The notes under the pieces: generated by a model
The model's input: the letters and a program-made list of their open reading frames with translations, nothing else
Database searches by the model: none
Told to the model about the DNA's origin: nothing
Shown here: one piece after another, positions 9,232-21,679 of the stretch
How positions within the stretch are numbered: position 1 is the first letter of the stretch
Layout of the letters: each line of letters begins with the position of its first letter
Position numbers and translations under genes: made by a program
DNA from: Paenibacillus sp. AN1007
GTDB lineage: Bacteria; Bacillota; Bacilli; Paenibacillales; Paenibacillaceae
Length of the DNA: 64,000 nt
Reading direction: 5' to 3'
Assembly (NCBI RefSeq): GCF_040702995.1
Contig: NZ_CP159992.1
Coordinates: 4,303,501-4,367,500 of the forward strand

Positions 9232-11049
9232 TTATCGATTGAGATGATACGGTACAGTGGTAACAATCACATCTTTATAATTAATCAGATAGGCACGGAT
9301 CATAAAGCTGGTCTGGTTATGAAGTACATTTTGCCACCAGTGCTTCGTAATGAATTGCGGAATTAGTATGGTGATATGATCGGTCTCAGCTGTTTTCCAC
9401 TCTACGGTATCAATGAATTTCTTCAGCGGCCCCATAATGCTGCGGTACCTTGATTTGATTACGACCAGACGCACGCCGGGATTCCATTCCTCCCACTTCT
9501 GTTCCATCTTGCGAATGGCCTCATCATCAAAGCCAATGTACAGCGCCACTACATGATCCGACATCGTCTGTGCGTAACTGATCGTATTCATGACGACCCG
9601 AGTAATGCCTGCCACCGGAATAACAATGGTGTTGCCTTTCTTGGCCGGTTTATCCACTTGAATATCGATACGCAGTTCGTCTGCAATGTTGCAATAATGG
9701 CTGCGAATGCGCATGAACACATAGACTACAAGCGGCAGGAAGATAAAGATAACCCATGTCTGCGTGAACTTGGTAAAAATAAAAATCAGCGTAATCGACA
9801 ACGTGGTCAGCATACCGATCGTATTCACCAGAAGCTTTGTTCTCCACCCGGACGGCTTGATTTTGATCCAACGAATCATCATGCCCAGTTGGGACAGGGT
9901 GAACGGAATGAACACCCCAACCGCATAGAGCGGAATCAGGCTGCCGGTATCTCCTTTGAAACCTACCACCAGCAATGCAGACATCACACTGAGAAAAATA
10001 ATGCCGTTCGAGAAGCCCAGACGGTCTCCTCGCACCATAAACATATGCGGCATATATTTATCTTTTGCCATCATGAAAGACAACAGCGGAAAGGCCGAGT
10101 ATGCTGTATTGGCGGCCAGGAACAAGATCAAAGCCGTTACACCTTGGATGATAAAATACATCCACCCTCTGCCAAACGTCGCTTCGGCAATCTGGGAAAT
10201 GACCGTTGCTTTCGGATCAGGCTTGATGCCGTACCCAAAGGCTAGCAGCGTGATGCCAATAAACATTGCTCCGAGGATACATCCCATGAGCAGCAAGGTT
10301 CCAGCGGCATTTTTCTCCGCAGGCTGCTTGAAGTTCGGGATTGCGTTACTTACCGCCTCTACCCCGGTCAGAGCCGAGCACCCAGAACTGAACGCTTTGA
10401 GCAGCAGGAAGATGCTGACATGTGACAGACTTGTTCCGAACTCTGGAGCCGCAGCATGCATTCCGCCAGCCAGAAACTTGATACCGCCCGAAATAATGAG
10501 AATGGCAATGGAGAAGATAAACAGATAAATGGGGATCGCCAGCACCGAAGCTGACTCCGTAACCCCCCGCAAATTCATAACCGTCAGAAACACAATCATA
10601 ATAAGCGCAATAATGACACTATAGTCATGCAGTACAGGAAAAGCGGATGTGATCGCATCCGTGCCTGCGGACGAACTCACAGCCACCGTCAGGATATAAT
10701 CGACCAGCAGTGAACCTCCGGCAATCAGACTCGGTGTGGTACCCAGGTTATCCTTAGCTACGATGTATGCGCCGCCCCCTGTAGGATAAGCAAATATCGT
10801 CTGGCGATACGAAAAAATTAAAATGACGAGCAATCCCAGCACGGCGATGGAAATCGGAACCGAGTACCACAGGGCGGCGAATCCGGCCGCAACCAGCACA
10901 AGCAAAATCTGTTCCGTACCGTAGGCCACGGATGACAAAGCATCGGAGGACAGAATGGCGAGCGCCTTCCATTTCCCCAATTTTTCTGCATCCAATTCAG
11001 CCGACTTCATTGGCTTGCCGATTAAGATTCTCTTCATTTTGCCAAGCAT
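9232..11049 (-). CDS. kimA: KimA-like APC-superfamily potassium transporter
   Basis: About 605-residue multi-spanning transporter resembling B. subtilis KimA (YdaO), a high-affinity K+ importer of very similar length. The N-terminus has the family signature (KALAILSSDALSSVAYGTEQ, then TGGGAYIVAKDNLG). About twelve membrane helices follow, then a soluble C-terminal domain of about 150 residues (from about IDIQVDKPAKK) as in KimA. Start ATG 11049 is preferred because AAGGAAG sits 8 nt upstream; the ATG at 11055 would be too close. In B. subtilis kimA has a c-di-AMP riboswitch, but I do not see that motif in the 340 bp upstream here. It appears monocistronic. Confidence 0.87.
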   Translation of the reverse strand: MLGKMKRILIGKPMKSAELDAEKLGKWKALAILSSDALSSVAYGTEQILLVLVAAGFAALWYSVPISIAVLGLLVILIFSYRQTIFAYPTGGGAYIVAKDNLGTTPSLIAGGSLLVDYILTVAVSSSAGTDAITSAFPVLHDYSVIIALIMIVFLTVMNLRGVTESASVLAIPIYLFIFSIAILIISGGIKFLAGGMHAAAPEFGTSLSHVSIFLLLKAFSSGCSALTGVEAVSNAIPNFKQPAEKNAAGTLLLMGCILGAMFIGITLLAFGYGIKPDPKATVISQIAEATFGRGWMYFIIQGVTALILFLAANTAYSAFPLLSFMMAKDKYMPHMFMVRGDRLGFSNGIIFLSVMSALLVVGFKGDTGSLIPLYAVGVFIPFTLSQLGMMIRWIKIKPSGWRTKLLVNTIGMLTTLSITLIFIFTKFTQTWVIFIFLPLVVYVFMRIRSHYCNIADELRIDIQVDKPAKKGNTIVIPVAGITRVVMNTISYAQTMSDHVVALYIGFDDEAIRKMEQKWEEWNPGVRLVVIKSRYRSIMGPLKKFIDTVEWKTAETDHITILIPQFITKHWWQNVLHNQTSFMIRAYLINYKDVIVTTVPYHLNR

Positions 11050-11291
11050 GATCATAACTTCCTTCCATCTCTCATCTGTAAGCTTATTTTCATCTCATCT
11101 GTAAAGCAATGTATGTTTTTATCTGTGAAGCATAGTTATTATGCAAAATCGCAGAGCCATTGACAATATGTCATTTCACCCGAAAATCGCCAGCGCGTGA
11201 TAATGCATGCTGCGATTCAATATTCGATAACAAAGCCATTCTTACTGAACAAATTGAACGTTTTTGAACCAAAACGACGATTGTTTGCCTG

Positions 11292-11329
11292 AAAAAAAGA
11301 AAAAGACCTTCGATTCAGAGAATCGAAGG
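11292..11329 (-). terminator. Terminator of rhaD
   Basis: CCTTCGATT / AATCGAAGG hairpin followed on the minus strand by CTTTTTCTTTTTTT. It starts 65 bp after the rhaD stop. Confidence 0.85.
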
Positions 11330-11394
11330 CTGCTGCTGTTCAATTATTTCGTTAGTTTGATATGACACCATTGTCATATTCGGATTGCTGCAAG

Positions 11395-12243
11395 TTAACT
11401 TTCAATGATACCGGGACGAGGCGTTACGCCGAATTGCTGCGCAAGTGCACGCAGCTGCTCATCCGTGATCCGCTGGCGGATGTCATGGCCTGCAACAAGC
11501 ATGTATACTTGGGCGGCCTTCTCAATCGTTTCAATCAGTCCAAACGCTTCGTCGATCGTTGTGCCTGTTCCAAATATGCCATGCTGCGGCCAGATGACTG
11601 CGTGGTATTCCTTCATTTTCTCCGCGGTTGCGCGGCCGATCTCATTCGACCCAGGCATCATCCATGGGATAATGCCAACGCCATCTGGAAAGACCACCAC
11701 ACACTCGGTGCACATCTGCCAAAGAGTCTTCGTGAACTTGGCCTCATGCAGCTCATGAATGAAGGTCATCGCAAGTACATGTGTCGCATGGTTGTGCATC
11801 ACAACCCGGTGATTCGGGTCTATTTTCAAACGTTCCATATGGCTCATAAAATGGGTTGGCAGTTCACTTGTCGGATTCGCTCCGCCATTCAGTCCCCACA
11901 GCACCTCCAGCTCCTGTCCATCTGACGATACACGAAGCACGCCCAGATTGCCCTCCGGGTCTGCCAGCACGTTTTTGAAATATTTGCCCGAAGCCGTAAC
12001 GATAAAGTACTGACCTGCCAGCTCCTGCACGGAAAAGGCAGGTGTAATGGTCCGAATGACCCGATGAATATCGATGTACGGGGCAACCTCCTCTTCGCTC
12101 AGCAGATAACTGACATTGCCGCCGTTGCGCTCATCCCAGCCATTCTTCCACATATGCTGCGTAATCTCTGCCATCTCGCGTACAAATGGAATATCGAACC
12201 CGGCAGGGTGCTGTCTTTCGGTACGAAGGGTCACGTTCATCAT
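11395..12243 (-). CDS. rhaD: Rhamnulose-1-phosphate aldolase
   Basis: Class II zinc aldolase that splits L-rhamnulose-1-phosphate into dihydroxyacetone phosphate and L-lactaldehyde, the last step of L-rhamnose catabolism. Family motifs are present throughout: [36 protein letters not shown], the zinc-binding [18 protein letters not shown] and a later histidine in WPQHGIFG. At 282 residues it is close to the E. coli enzyme. GGAGAGG precedes ATG 12243. No rhaA, rhaB or rhamnose regulator is adjacent, so the rest of the pathway must be elsewhere. The AT-rich upstream region has TTTGTTTG-type repeats that could be operator sites. Confidence 0.93.
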   Translation of the reverse strand: MMNVTLRTERQHPAGFDIPFVREMAEITQHMWKNGWDERNGGNVSYLLSEEEVAPYIDIHRVIRTITPAFSVQELAGQYFIVTASGKYFKNVLADPEGNLGVLRVSSDGQELEVLWGLNGGANPTSELPTHFMSHMERLKIDPNHRVVMHNHATHVLAMTFIHELHEAKFTKTLWQMCTECVVVFPDGVGIIPWMMPGSNEIGRATAEKMKEYHAVIWPQHGIFGTGTTIDEAFGLIETIEKAAQVYMLVAGHDIRQRITDEQLRALAQQFGVTPRPGIIES

Positions 12244-12432
12244 TATCCTCTCCTATGTTCAACTATAAATGGTCTGTCACGATCAAAGTAAGTTCCTTTT
12301 TTCACATTTATTATACCTTTGTTTGTGTTTGAAAGTCAATGATTTATGCTTAAAATAACTTTTGTAATATTTTATTTATGTTTGTTTTTCTTTGTTATAA
12401 ATCGTAACATAATAATAAGATAGAAATAAAAC

Positions 12433-12540
12433 AAAAAAACACCCCGCCGTCGCCCGGCAGGGTCAGTCACACATCTATTTAACACGAGAAGGGGTTTACA
12501 AGAGTTATCTTATCCCTTTTACCTTAAAAGAAGCTGAAAG
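12433..12540 (-). ncRNA. Putative small RNA or 3' element, copy 1
   Basis: A conserved block followed by a GC-rich terminator (CCCTGCCG / CGGCGGGG plus TTTTTTT) on the minus strand. Positions 12464-12505 are identical over 42 nt to 16255-16296, and similarity extends to 12540. The minus-strand RNA would contain an unpaired-looking GUAAACCCCUUCUC, a C-rich motif able to pair with Shine-Dalgarno sequences, just before the terminator. No ORF covers it. It lies between a GNAT gene and rhaD. An independent sRNA, a 3' UTR element and a leader attenuator are all possible; I favour an sRNA because the genes next to the two copies are unrelated. Confidence 0.5.
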
Positions 12541-12674
12541 CAAAATAAATACAGCATAAAATAACAGGGGATCATCCCGCATAATATGAAACTCGTTCAA
12601 TGACATGGCGTATGGCGCTGCCTCTAACTAGATTCCGGCATATTCATTTGGATAACGCCACATGAGGGATGTAT

Positions 12675-13214
12675 TCAGCAGACTTCATTATTTTTTTGCA
12701 AACGATAGAATGGCTGCACCATATCTGATGCCTCATCCCGCCGATCATCCGCATGCTCAAACCCCAGCCTCTTTAGAATGTGATACGCCGCTTCATTATC
12801 AGGATGATGCACTGCAACCAGAGAGGATGCTTCTAGCTTGTCAAAAGCATAGTGAACAACGGCCTGTGCCGCTTCCTGTGCATATCCTTGTCCCCAGTGA
12901 TCCCGGGTCAGCAGGAAACCAAGCTCATAGATATTTTCTTCCGGTGCATAAGGATAAAGACCACAGCAGCCGACAAATACGCCAGAATCTTTTTGAAAAA
13001 GAGCCCAGTACTGCACTCCCTCCTGCTTCTCGCGCTGAATCTCCTGCGTTAACCTCGCTTCCACTTCCTCTTCACTCAGCACATCGCTGCCGCTGATCCA
13101 CTTGGTCACCTCATGATCACCCCAGAGCGCAAATGCGAGTGCCTGATCCCCTTCGTCCCATGTCGTAAATACAAGTCGTTCTGTTTCCATTAATTTTGTT
13201 CGCTTGCGGTTCAT
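12675..13214 (-). CDS. GNAT-family N-acetyltransferase (RimJ/RimL-like)
   Basis: Small acetyl-CoA-dependent acetyltransferase, about 179 residues. It begins METERLVFTTWDEGD, typical of the RimJ/RimL subgroup, and has the acetyl-CoA loop region (RDHWGQGYAQEAAQAV) and the C-terminal NEAAYHILKRLGFE motif. The start at ATG 13214 follows GGGAGG with 8 nt spacing. Substrate is unknown. Monocistronic, with conserved RNA element copy 1 about 135 bp downstream. Confidence 0.85.
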   Translation of the reverse strand: MNRKRTKLMETERLVFTTWDEGDQALAFALWGDHEVTKWISGSDVLSEEEVEARLTQEIQREKQEGVQYWALFQKDSGVFVGCCGLYPYAPEENIYELGFLLTRDHWGQGYAQEAAQAVVHYAFDKLEASSLVAVHHPDNEAAYHILKRLGFEHADDRRDEASDMVQPFYRLQKNNEVC

Positions 13215-13298
13215 TCGATCAACCTCCCGAATCCGAGGCACGCTCTCAACGTGCGGTCTATACTATGTAATTAATCGTACCGGGTTCGGGATAAACAA

Positions 13299-13988
13299 TT
13301 ATAGTTTTTTCGCAAGCTTTTCGAATTGCTGGATATAAGGTTTAATCTCTTTTTCTATACTTAAGATAAAGGAACGAAACGCTTTGGGATCATACTCATC
13401 CCCGACACCAACATTTTTATGTACTTTTCCTTTTTGATACTTAAAAGTGAAGAAATAACCTTCTTTAAGCCCTTTCAAAATTTCTCCTGCCTCACCCATA
13501 ATTTGAAGTTTTATTTTTGCATCTTGATAAGCAAAATAATACGGAGGGTCAGACTCCCCCTTGCGCACATCATACCCGGCAATCCACTGATCTTTAGAAA
13601 AGGTCCCTGTTTGCACTCGTGACTCCAGCATTGTTCCAGTCAGACTAATCTCGTTGACACGCAGTTCCCCCTTGCCTTCTTTTTGATCGCTTTTCCAGGT
13701 TCCTTCATACTGTGTTTCTGAGATTCGGTCTGTTTCTCGCGTTATCATCTTATAAACTCCCTGTCCTGAACGTTTGCCCTCCATCCAGCTTCCATTGTAA
13801 GTTTTGGATTTCCCCCATGTCATTGTTCCTTCCCCGTGAGGTTTTCCGTTTTTGGTCTCTCCGTAATATACTGCTCCGTTACTGTAATTTAATGATTGTC
13901 TTTCTGCTTGAGCTAACATGGGCGCTGATAACAGCACGGTTAAACCTAGGCTTGCTCCTAGGATGTAACAGAACATTTTTTTGATCAT
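13299..13988 (-). CDS. Secreted MORN-repeat protein
   Basis: About 229-residue exported protein. The signal peptide is MIKKMFCYILGASLG...APMLAQA. At least three MORN repeats follow (YYGETKNGKPHGEGTMTW, YNGSWMEGKRSGQGVY, YEGTWKSDQKEGKGEL), then a non-repeat C-terminal domain of about 120 residues that I do not recognise. ATG 13988 is preceded by AAGGGAAGATAAGG, so it is preferred over the longer frame to 14045. MORN repeats are short beta hairpins often linked to membranes or scaffolding. Function unknown. Confidence 0.75.
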   Translation of the reverse strand: MIKKMFCYILGASLGLTVLLSAPMLAQAERQSLNYSNGAVYYGETKNGKPHGEGTMTWGKSKTYNGSWMEGKRSGQGVYKMITRETDRISETQYEGTWKSDQKEGKGELRVNEISLTGTMLESRVQTGTFSKDQWIAGYDVRKGESDPPYYFAYQDAKIKLQIMGEAGEILKGLKEGYFFTFKYQKGKVHKNVGVGDEYDPKAFRSFILSIEKEIKPYIQQFEKLAKKL

Positions 13989-14085
13989 CCTTATCTTCCC
14001 TTCTTTTTCCTGCAGACTACACTGCTTAAAATAGTAAATCAACACACCTTAGTATATTATCACTATAAATCCAGATCACACCAGC

Positions 14086-14123
14086 AAAAAAAGACCCCTG
14101 CCGAACATGTCCGACAGAGGCCC
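14086..14123 (-). terminator. Terminator after the small beta-rich protein gene
   Basis: Minus-strand hairpin CCTCTGTCGGA / TTCGGCAGGGG followed by TCTTTTTTT, just past the stop at 14145. Confidence 0.8.
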
Positions 14124-14144
14124 TTAAGTTTCTACCACACCGAA

Positions 14145-14426
14145 TTACGACAAAGCAACTTCAATCGTACCGGAAGCAGCACCTCCCTGGTTCGCCAGCA
14201 AAGCGAAGACCAGCACCTGACTTGCGGTAATGCTCAAACTGCTGTTCACCGGAACAACATAAGTGACAACCGGAGCATTGACACGAGTGATGACGAGAGA
14301 TACCGGAAACGGTCCATTGTTGTTCACCGTAACACTTGCATTGGTGCCGCCAGACAGGTTTTCATAGTAGGATTTACCCACACCTGCTGGAAGATTGTAG
14401 AATTGTAATGGTAAAAGGATGGCCAT
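14145..14426 (-). CDS. Small beta-rich hypothetical protein
   Basis: 93-residue protein starting MAILLPLQFYNLPAG. The start at ATG 14426 follows an excellent AAAGGAGGTGAT site, so the longer frame to 14564 is not used. Composition is rich in Val, Ser, Asn and Thr with alternating hydrophobic residues, suggesting a beta-sandwich or filament-like subunit. There is no signal peptide and no cysteine. It has its own terminator and is flanked by unrelated genes. I do not recognise the family; a spore-surface role is only a guess. Confidence 0.6.
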   Translation of the reverse strand: MAILLPLQFYNLPAGVGKSYYENLSGGTNASVTVNNNGPFPVSLVITRVNAPVVTYVVPVNSSLSITASQVLVFALLANQGGAASGTIEVALS

Positions 14427-14555
14427 CAAAATCACCTCCTTTTTGCTTTGATACGGTATTCTATGTTTGAAATCTAGTAAAGCCACGGTGAATCGACCGT
14501 GGTAGAACGTACATTTATAGCTGACATGCAAGTTTAATAGATACTGCATATTCGC

Positions 14556-14600
14556 AAAAAACAAAACAAGCCCCGCCGGATGATCCGGCGGAGCTGTTTG
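14556..14600 (-). terminator. Terminator of the DinB-like gene
   Basis: Minus-strand hairpin built on CTCCGCCGGAT / ATCCGGCGGGG followed by CTTGTTTTGTTTTTTG, starting just after the stop at 14613. Confidence 0.85.
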
Positions 14601-14612
14601 TTCAAGAATAAA

Positions 14613-15101
14613 TTAAGCATACAGCATAAAGAAGTTTAATTCATGCCCCTGCTGTTTGAGATAATTGTAGAGCTGTGAGCGATGGTGGAACACATGTGTC
14701 AGCGTTTCGATCTGCCACTGCACCTGCAGATGTCCATGCTCTGCATAGAAAGCTTGGGTAGAGCGGTTCAGAAAGTCCTCTTCGCTGAGACTTGTGATAT
14801 ACGCTTTATATGCCTCAAAGTTACTCCATAATGTCCCTTCTAATTGCTCAATATCCTGGTTTCCCGATAGGCTGTTCTCCACTTGACTTACTTCAGCTTC
14901 ACCTTTTTCCTGCATAATGACAAGATCCGAAGCGGTAATCTGGATAAAATGATGCACCAGTTCAACGAGTGAGCGCATATTGTCCTGCGGACGATATGCC
15001 CAGTCCTCCTCACGTATAAGCCGAATTAACGAAGCGCCTGTACGCACGCCAGTCTCCAGCTCCGTTAACAGATGATCCCGAATTTGCAATGTTCCATTCA
15101 T
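14613..15101 (-). CDS. DinB/YfiT-like four-helix protein
   Basis: 162-residue predicted four-helix-bundle protein of the DinB type. Likely metal-ligand histidines are visible in SLVELVHHFIQ and in the C-terminal ETLTHVFHHRSQLYNYLKQQG, the usual family positions. Members include metal-dependent thiol transferases, but most have no known substrate. An ATG at 15101 follows a GGAG site. It is transcribed in the same direction as the AraC-type regulator upstream and lies 32 bp after it, so co-transcription is likely. Confidence 0.8.
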   Translation of the reverse strand: MNGTLQIRDHLLTELETGVRTGASLIRLIREEDWAYRPQDNMRSLVELVHHFIQITASDLVIMQEKGEAEVSQVENSLSGNQDIEQLEGTLWSNFEAYKAYITSLSEEDFLNRSTQAFYAEHGHLQVQWQIETLTHVFHHRSQLYNYLKQQGHELNFFMLYA

Positions 15102-15133
15102 GATTCATTACTCCTTTGTAATAAGTCTATGGT

Positions 15134-16090
15134 TCATAGTATAACGGAGGATACTGCCGCATCATTGTACTTTTCGGACAACATCTGTTGATGCTCCTGA
15201 ACAGCAGCCAGCGGCGTATCGCCATAAAACTTGCGGAACTGCCTGATCAGATGTGCCTGATCATAGAAACCATAGGTCTGAGCAAGAGCTGCTCCGTCAG
15301 CAGTATGCCCATTCCGGATTCCGTGCAGTACCTGATGGAAACGAACAATTTCACTGAATCGCTTGGGGCTGATGCCCACCTGCTCGGTCATTTTACGATG
15401 AAGCTGGCGTTCGCTGACCGCTTCCCGCAGCGCAATTTCCTGTATACTCATGGTGCCTTTTTCCTTGAAGATGCGGTGCAAAACGCTGCGAAGCAAATCC
15501 TGATCGGCTTGATTAGGAGCCCAGCTGCTGGATGCAATCATACGCCGGAGATAATGCTCCATCACCTGCACGCGCTCTGCGAAATTCATTGTTTCCTGCA
15601 TCTGTATCCGCAGCTCGTCCCACCCGATCGGCCAGCAATCCTCCAGCGGTATACGTTGATCCGTGAACAAATCCAGAGATTGGCCGTGCAGGAAAGGTGC
15701 TCCTCCGGGAAAAAAACGCACACCAAATGTATAAGCTCCCGCCAGCGGCGCTGTCTGCGATAACGGAAAAGCAAATGGCTGCATGTAATTGCCGCAATAA
15801 CTGTACGCATGTCGATCCTTCTCCGGATTATAATCGATCAGGATGTCGGTACAGCCATCCGGCAGCACACGGGCAGAAGTCGCAGACTTCAGCATGATAT
15901 CCCTCACCTTGATATCCATTGTCACCGCGTCTTGTCCATCGCCTTCTGCATGTTTACGGCTCCCAGACTCCCAGTAACAGGCGACATAGGGCTTAAGTAC
16001 AGGCGACGGATCGCATTCGATATAGTATGTACGCGGATCAAGTCCATTCAGTTGTACGGGACGATACAACGAGTGCAGAAGAGTATCCAT
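15134..16090 (-). CDS. AraC-family transcriptional regulator with N-terminal DUF6597-like domain
   Basis: 318-residue regulator. The N-terminal half (residues about 20-150) contains YVACYWES and VLPDGCTDILIDY, characteristic of the DUF6597 type of AraC proteins. The C-terminal half has the two helix-turn-helices (SIQEIALREAVSERQLHRKM and LAQTYGFYDQAHLIRQFRKF). It is probably a local regulator of the adjacent DinB-like gene, because such pairs are common. Ligand unknown. Conserved RNA element copy 2 lies 126 bp upstream. Confidence 0.85.
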   Translation of the reverse strand: MDTLLHSLYRPVQLNGLDPRTYYIECDPSPVLKPYVACYWESGSRKHAEGDGQDAVTMDIKVRDIMLKSATSARVLPDGCTDILIDYNPEKDRHAYSYCGNYMQPFAFPLSQTAPLAGAYTFGVRFFPGGAPFLHGQSLDLFTDQRIPLEDCWPIGWDELRIQMQETMNFAERVQVMEHYLRRMIASSSWAPNQADQDLLRSVLHRIFKEKGTMSIQEIALREAVSERQLHRKMTEQVGISPKRFSEIVRFHQVLHGIRNGHTADGAALAQTYGFYDQAHLIRQFRKFYGDTPLAAVQEHQQMLSEKYNDAAVSSVIL

Positions 16091-16215
16091 TCATTTCCCT
16101 GCCTTTCCCTTCCTCATTCAAATGGAACAAATCTGACCCGATCTCTGGGTTCACGTTATGTATCATTATGGTCAGTCTTCTCTCTCATCATATCATGATG
16201 ATCTTTAATCAGGGT

Positions 16216-16330
16216 AAAAAAAGTGCCCTGCTCGGAGGATAATCCGAACAGGGCCAGTCACACATCTATTTAACACGAGAAGGGGTTTACAAGAGTAATC
16301 TTAATCCCCCAACCTTAAGAGAAACTGAAA
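16216..16330 (-). ncRNA. Putative small RNA or 3' element, copy 2
   Basis: Second copy of the element at 12433-12540. The 42-nt core 16255-16296 is identical to copy 1, and about 30 further bases upstream on the RNA are similar. The terminator hairpin differs in sequence (CCCTGTTCGG / CCGAGCAGGG then ACTTTTTTT) but keeps its position. Retention of a terminator with changed sequence suggests selection on structure. It lies 50 bp past the stop of the lacZ-linked AraC gene. Confidence 0.5.
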
Positions 16331-16380
16331 TTCTGATGAAGAACAGATCAAAAAATGAGCAGGGTAACGTTCGCTCCGGT

Positions 16381-17250
16381 TTAGCTTAAACCGTGCAGCT
16401 TCCGAAATCGTTCCGGACTCATGCCGGTATGCCGTTTGAACATGCTGCAGAAATAACTTGCATTCTCATACCCAACCCGGTCTGCAACTTCATAGATTCG
16501 CAGTGCCCGTTCACTGAACATCAGCTGTTTACTGCGGTTGATTCGCTCTTGATTGATATAAAATACAGGTCTGACATGCAGGGCCTTTTGGAACAACCGG
16601 CACAGATATTGAGGAGATACAACGGCAACGTTGGCCAGTTCCTTCAGCGATAGCGGCCGATCCAGATGTTCTGTAATATAGCGCAGCACCGGTTTTAGAC
16701 GCTCCATCTCATCGTTGTCATTGTCCGAAACAATCAGCAGCGGTTTCAAATCAAGAAGCAGGGCGTACAGATGTTTGGAGCTATCCCGATCCTCGGCTGC
16801 ATCCATCGTATCCCCCGTGCCCTCTCCCCTCACAAGCATCTGCTCCAAGGCAGACAGCAGCTCGGGATTTCTAAGTTTATACACGCCTGAACTGGTAATC
16901 CCCGCATAGGCCAGCAGCTGACTGGCTTCCCTGCCCTGAAAGGATACCCACGCCAGCTCCCAGCGATCCGTCATTGGCATATACCGGTGCGGAATGTCAG
17001 GGTAGGTGATGAATACTTCCCCCGGACCAACGGTATATTCTTCTTCATCCTCTATAATCAGCCTGCCCTGCCCCTGAATGACCTGATGGATCTGATAATC
17101 GGGGAAACCTTCCGGGCGCTCCGTTTCGAATTGGTGTTCCCAGTAACCGACGGTCGTCATATAGATCGGCAGACGTGCGGCTTCATCTGTTTTGCCAAAA
17201 AAGATTCGTGTATTCATCCGGCACACCACGCTCTCCAGCCTTAGTTTCAT
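16381..17250 (-). CDS. AraC-family transcriptional regulator divergent from lacZ
   Basis: 289-residue regulator with an N-terminal cupin sensor (VIQGQGRLIIEDEEEYTVGPGEVFITYPDIPH) and two C-terminal helix-turn-helices (SLKELANVAVVSPQYLCRLF and IYEVADRVGYENASYFCSMF, then the PERFRKLH end motif). It is divergent from the beta-galactosidase gene with about 95 bp between start codons, so it likely controls lacZ in response to a galactoside or other sugar. The start could instead be ATG 17217 (MNTRIFFGKTDE), which looks more like a family N-terminus. Confidence 0.88.
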   Translation of the reverse strand: MKLRLESVVCRMNTRIFFGKTDEAARLPIYMTTVGYWEHQFETERPEGFPDYQIHQVIQGQGRLIIEDEEEYTVGPGEVFITYPDIPHRYMPMTDRWELAWVSFQGREASQLLAYAGITSSGVYKLRNPELLSALEQMLVRGEGTGDTMDAAEDRDSSKHLYALLLDLKPLLIVSDNDNDEMERLKPVLRYITEHLDRPLSLKELANVAVVSPQYLCRLFQKALHVRPVFYINQERINRSKQLMFSERALRIYEVADRVGYENASYFCSMFKRHTGMSPERFRKLHGLS

Positions 17251-17312
17251 ATTGTGATATACATGGGCAATATCCTTTATTCTCTAAGTGCCTGATCAAT
17301 TCTATACTGTGA

Positions 17313-20555
<3,243 letters not shown>

Positions 20556-20624
20556 ATGGATAGGGTATGAAGACATGTTGTAACATGAAGGCTTTTCTTC
20601 ATTCCCATACTTCTCTCATCTATC

Positions 20625-20665
20625 AAAAAAATCCCTGCTGGTATGATGCTGGCAGGGATTTTTTC
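20625..20665 (+). terminator. Terminator of lacZ
   Basis: AAAAATCCCTGC pairs with GCAGGGATTTTT around a TGGTATGATGCTG loop, 70 bp after the lacZ stop. Confidence 0.9.
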
Positions 20666-20800
20666 AGCTCGCTTGTACTGTGTCACTGAAGCAATGATCA
20701 TAAATTCTCATGACGTGTTATGATATATGTCAATGCCGATCCGTTAGAAGGCTCCGCAATATTTTACTTTTATGTGACCATGAAATGATGGGGTGAAGTT

Positions 20801-21631
20801 ATGAAGCTGCTGTACACCGCTTTGTTCATTTTGGGATCGATTGCTTTCTTTCGTCTGCTCCTATTTTTTGTTTTGTCCACGCGCAAACATAAGCAGATAC
20901 GGGTGAAATGGGTCATCTTTGGGGCGGTGAGTTTGGTATGTAGTATTATCGGCCTGATTGGAATGATGACGGTTCCTTCTTCCAATGCTTCGCAATCCGG
21001 GGAAAACGAAATGAAGCTGAATGGATCAGGCACCACAGTTAAAGCCAAAGATGCATTTCCTTCAACATATCCCGATCCGTCTAGTTCAGTGCGGCCAGAC
21101 CAATCTTCTGCGGAGAACTCTGAGCAGCCCACCTCGGCGCAGCCGGGTTCGTCTTCATCCGAGCAGCTGCATAACTCCAGCCTCGGCATGACTGCAGATG
21201 AGTTCAAAAACAGGTTTAACAGCGCAGTGGGCAAATACCGATTGAATGGCTTAAACATCTCTCGTTTGAATACAACCACCTCTGCCGATAACAGCACCAC
21301 ACCTTTTGAATATGTCTTCAACGATAACTTACGCCTGGCTGGTGTGCTGGATAAAGCAGGAGAAATTCACAAAGTCACTTTGTTCCATACGGGAAACACC
21401 GGTGAACCTACGGGTGGATTACAGTTAGTTGCCATTGCCGTGCTAATTCTTACAACGAATGAAGACTACACATACAATGATGCCCAAGATGTCATGCAGG
21501 AGATGGGACTGCTAACCCGAGACGTGAACCAAGCTGAATTCAAAGGTGCAGCCGTACGCGGTGGATTTGAATATGAGTTTGTTATTCCGGATCTCGAACA
21601 TTCTGTTTTCGAAATTGCAGCCGCCAATTGA
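20801..21631 (+). CDS. Membrane-anchored hypothetical protein
   Basis: 276-residue protein with two N-terminal membrane segments (residues about 4-25 and 38-58). A Ser/Pro/Gln-rich linker follows (about 60-125), then a mixed alpha/beta extracytoplasmic domain. That domain begins LGMTADEFKNRFNSAVGKY and has the look of a small PepSY-like or lipoprotein-type module, but I cannot assign a family. GGGGTGAAGTT precedes ATG 20801. It appears monocistronic. Confidence 0.65.
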   Translation: MKLLYTALFILGSIAFFRLLLFFVLSTRKHKQIRVKWVIFGAVSLVCSIIGLIGMMTVPSSNASQSGENEMKLNGSGTTVKAKDAFPSTYPDPSSSVRPDQSSAENSEQPTSAQPGSSSSEQLHNSSLGMTADEFKNRFNSAVGKYRLNGLNISRLNTTTSADNSTTPFEYVFNDNLRLAGVLDKAGEIHKVTLFHTGNTGEPTGGLQLVAIAVLILTTNEDYTYNDAQDVMQEMGLLTRDVNQAEFKGAAVRGGFEYEFVIPDLEHSVFEIAAAN

Positions 21632-21679
21632 TCCATACGGACTCTCGTGTTCACGTCATATACTCCATGCGCTTTGCCT

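Noticed and set aside
9553-10245. 230-codon frame antisense to the KimA-like gene
   Set aside because: Low-complexity shadow (His/Arg/Gln/Asn-rich) with no ribosome site.
11056-11290. c-di-AMP (ydaO-type) riboswitch expected before a kimA-like gene
   Set aside because: No recognisable conserved blocks of that riboswitch in the 230 bp upstream.
12463-12480. Possible SAM (S-box) riboswitch because of GACUGGCCC in copy 2 of the RNA element
   Set aside because: Copy 1 has GACUGACCC and the other S-box core motifs are absent.
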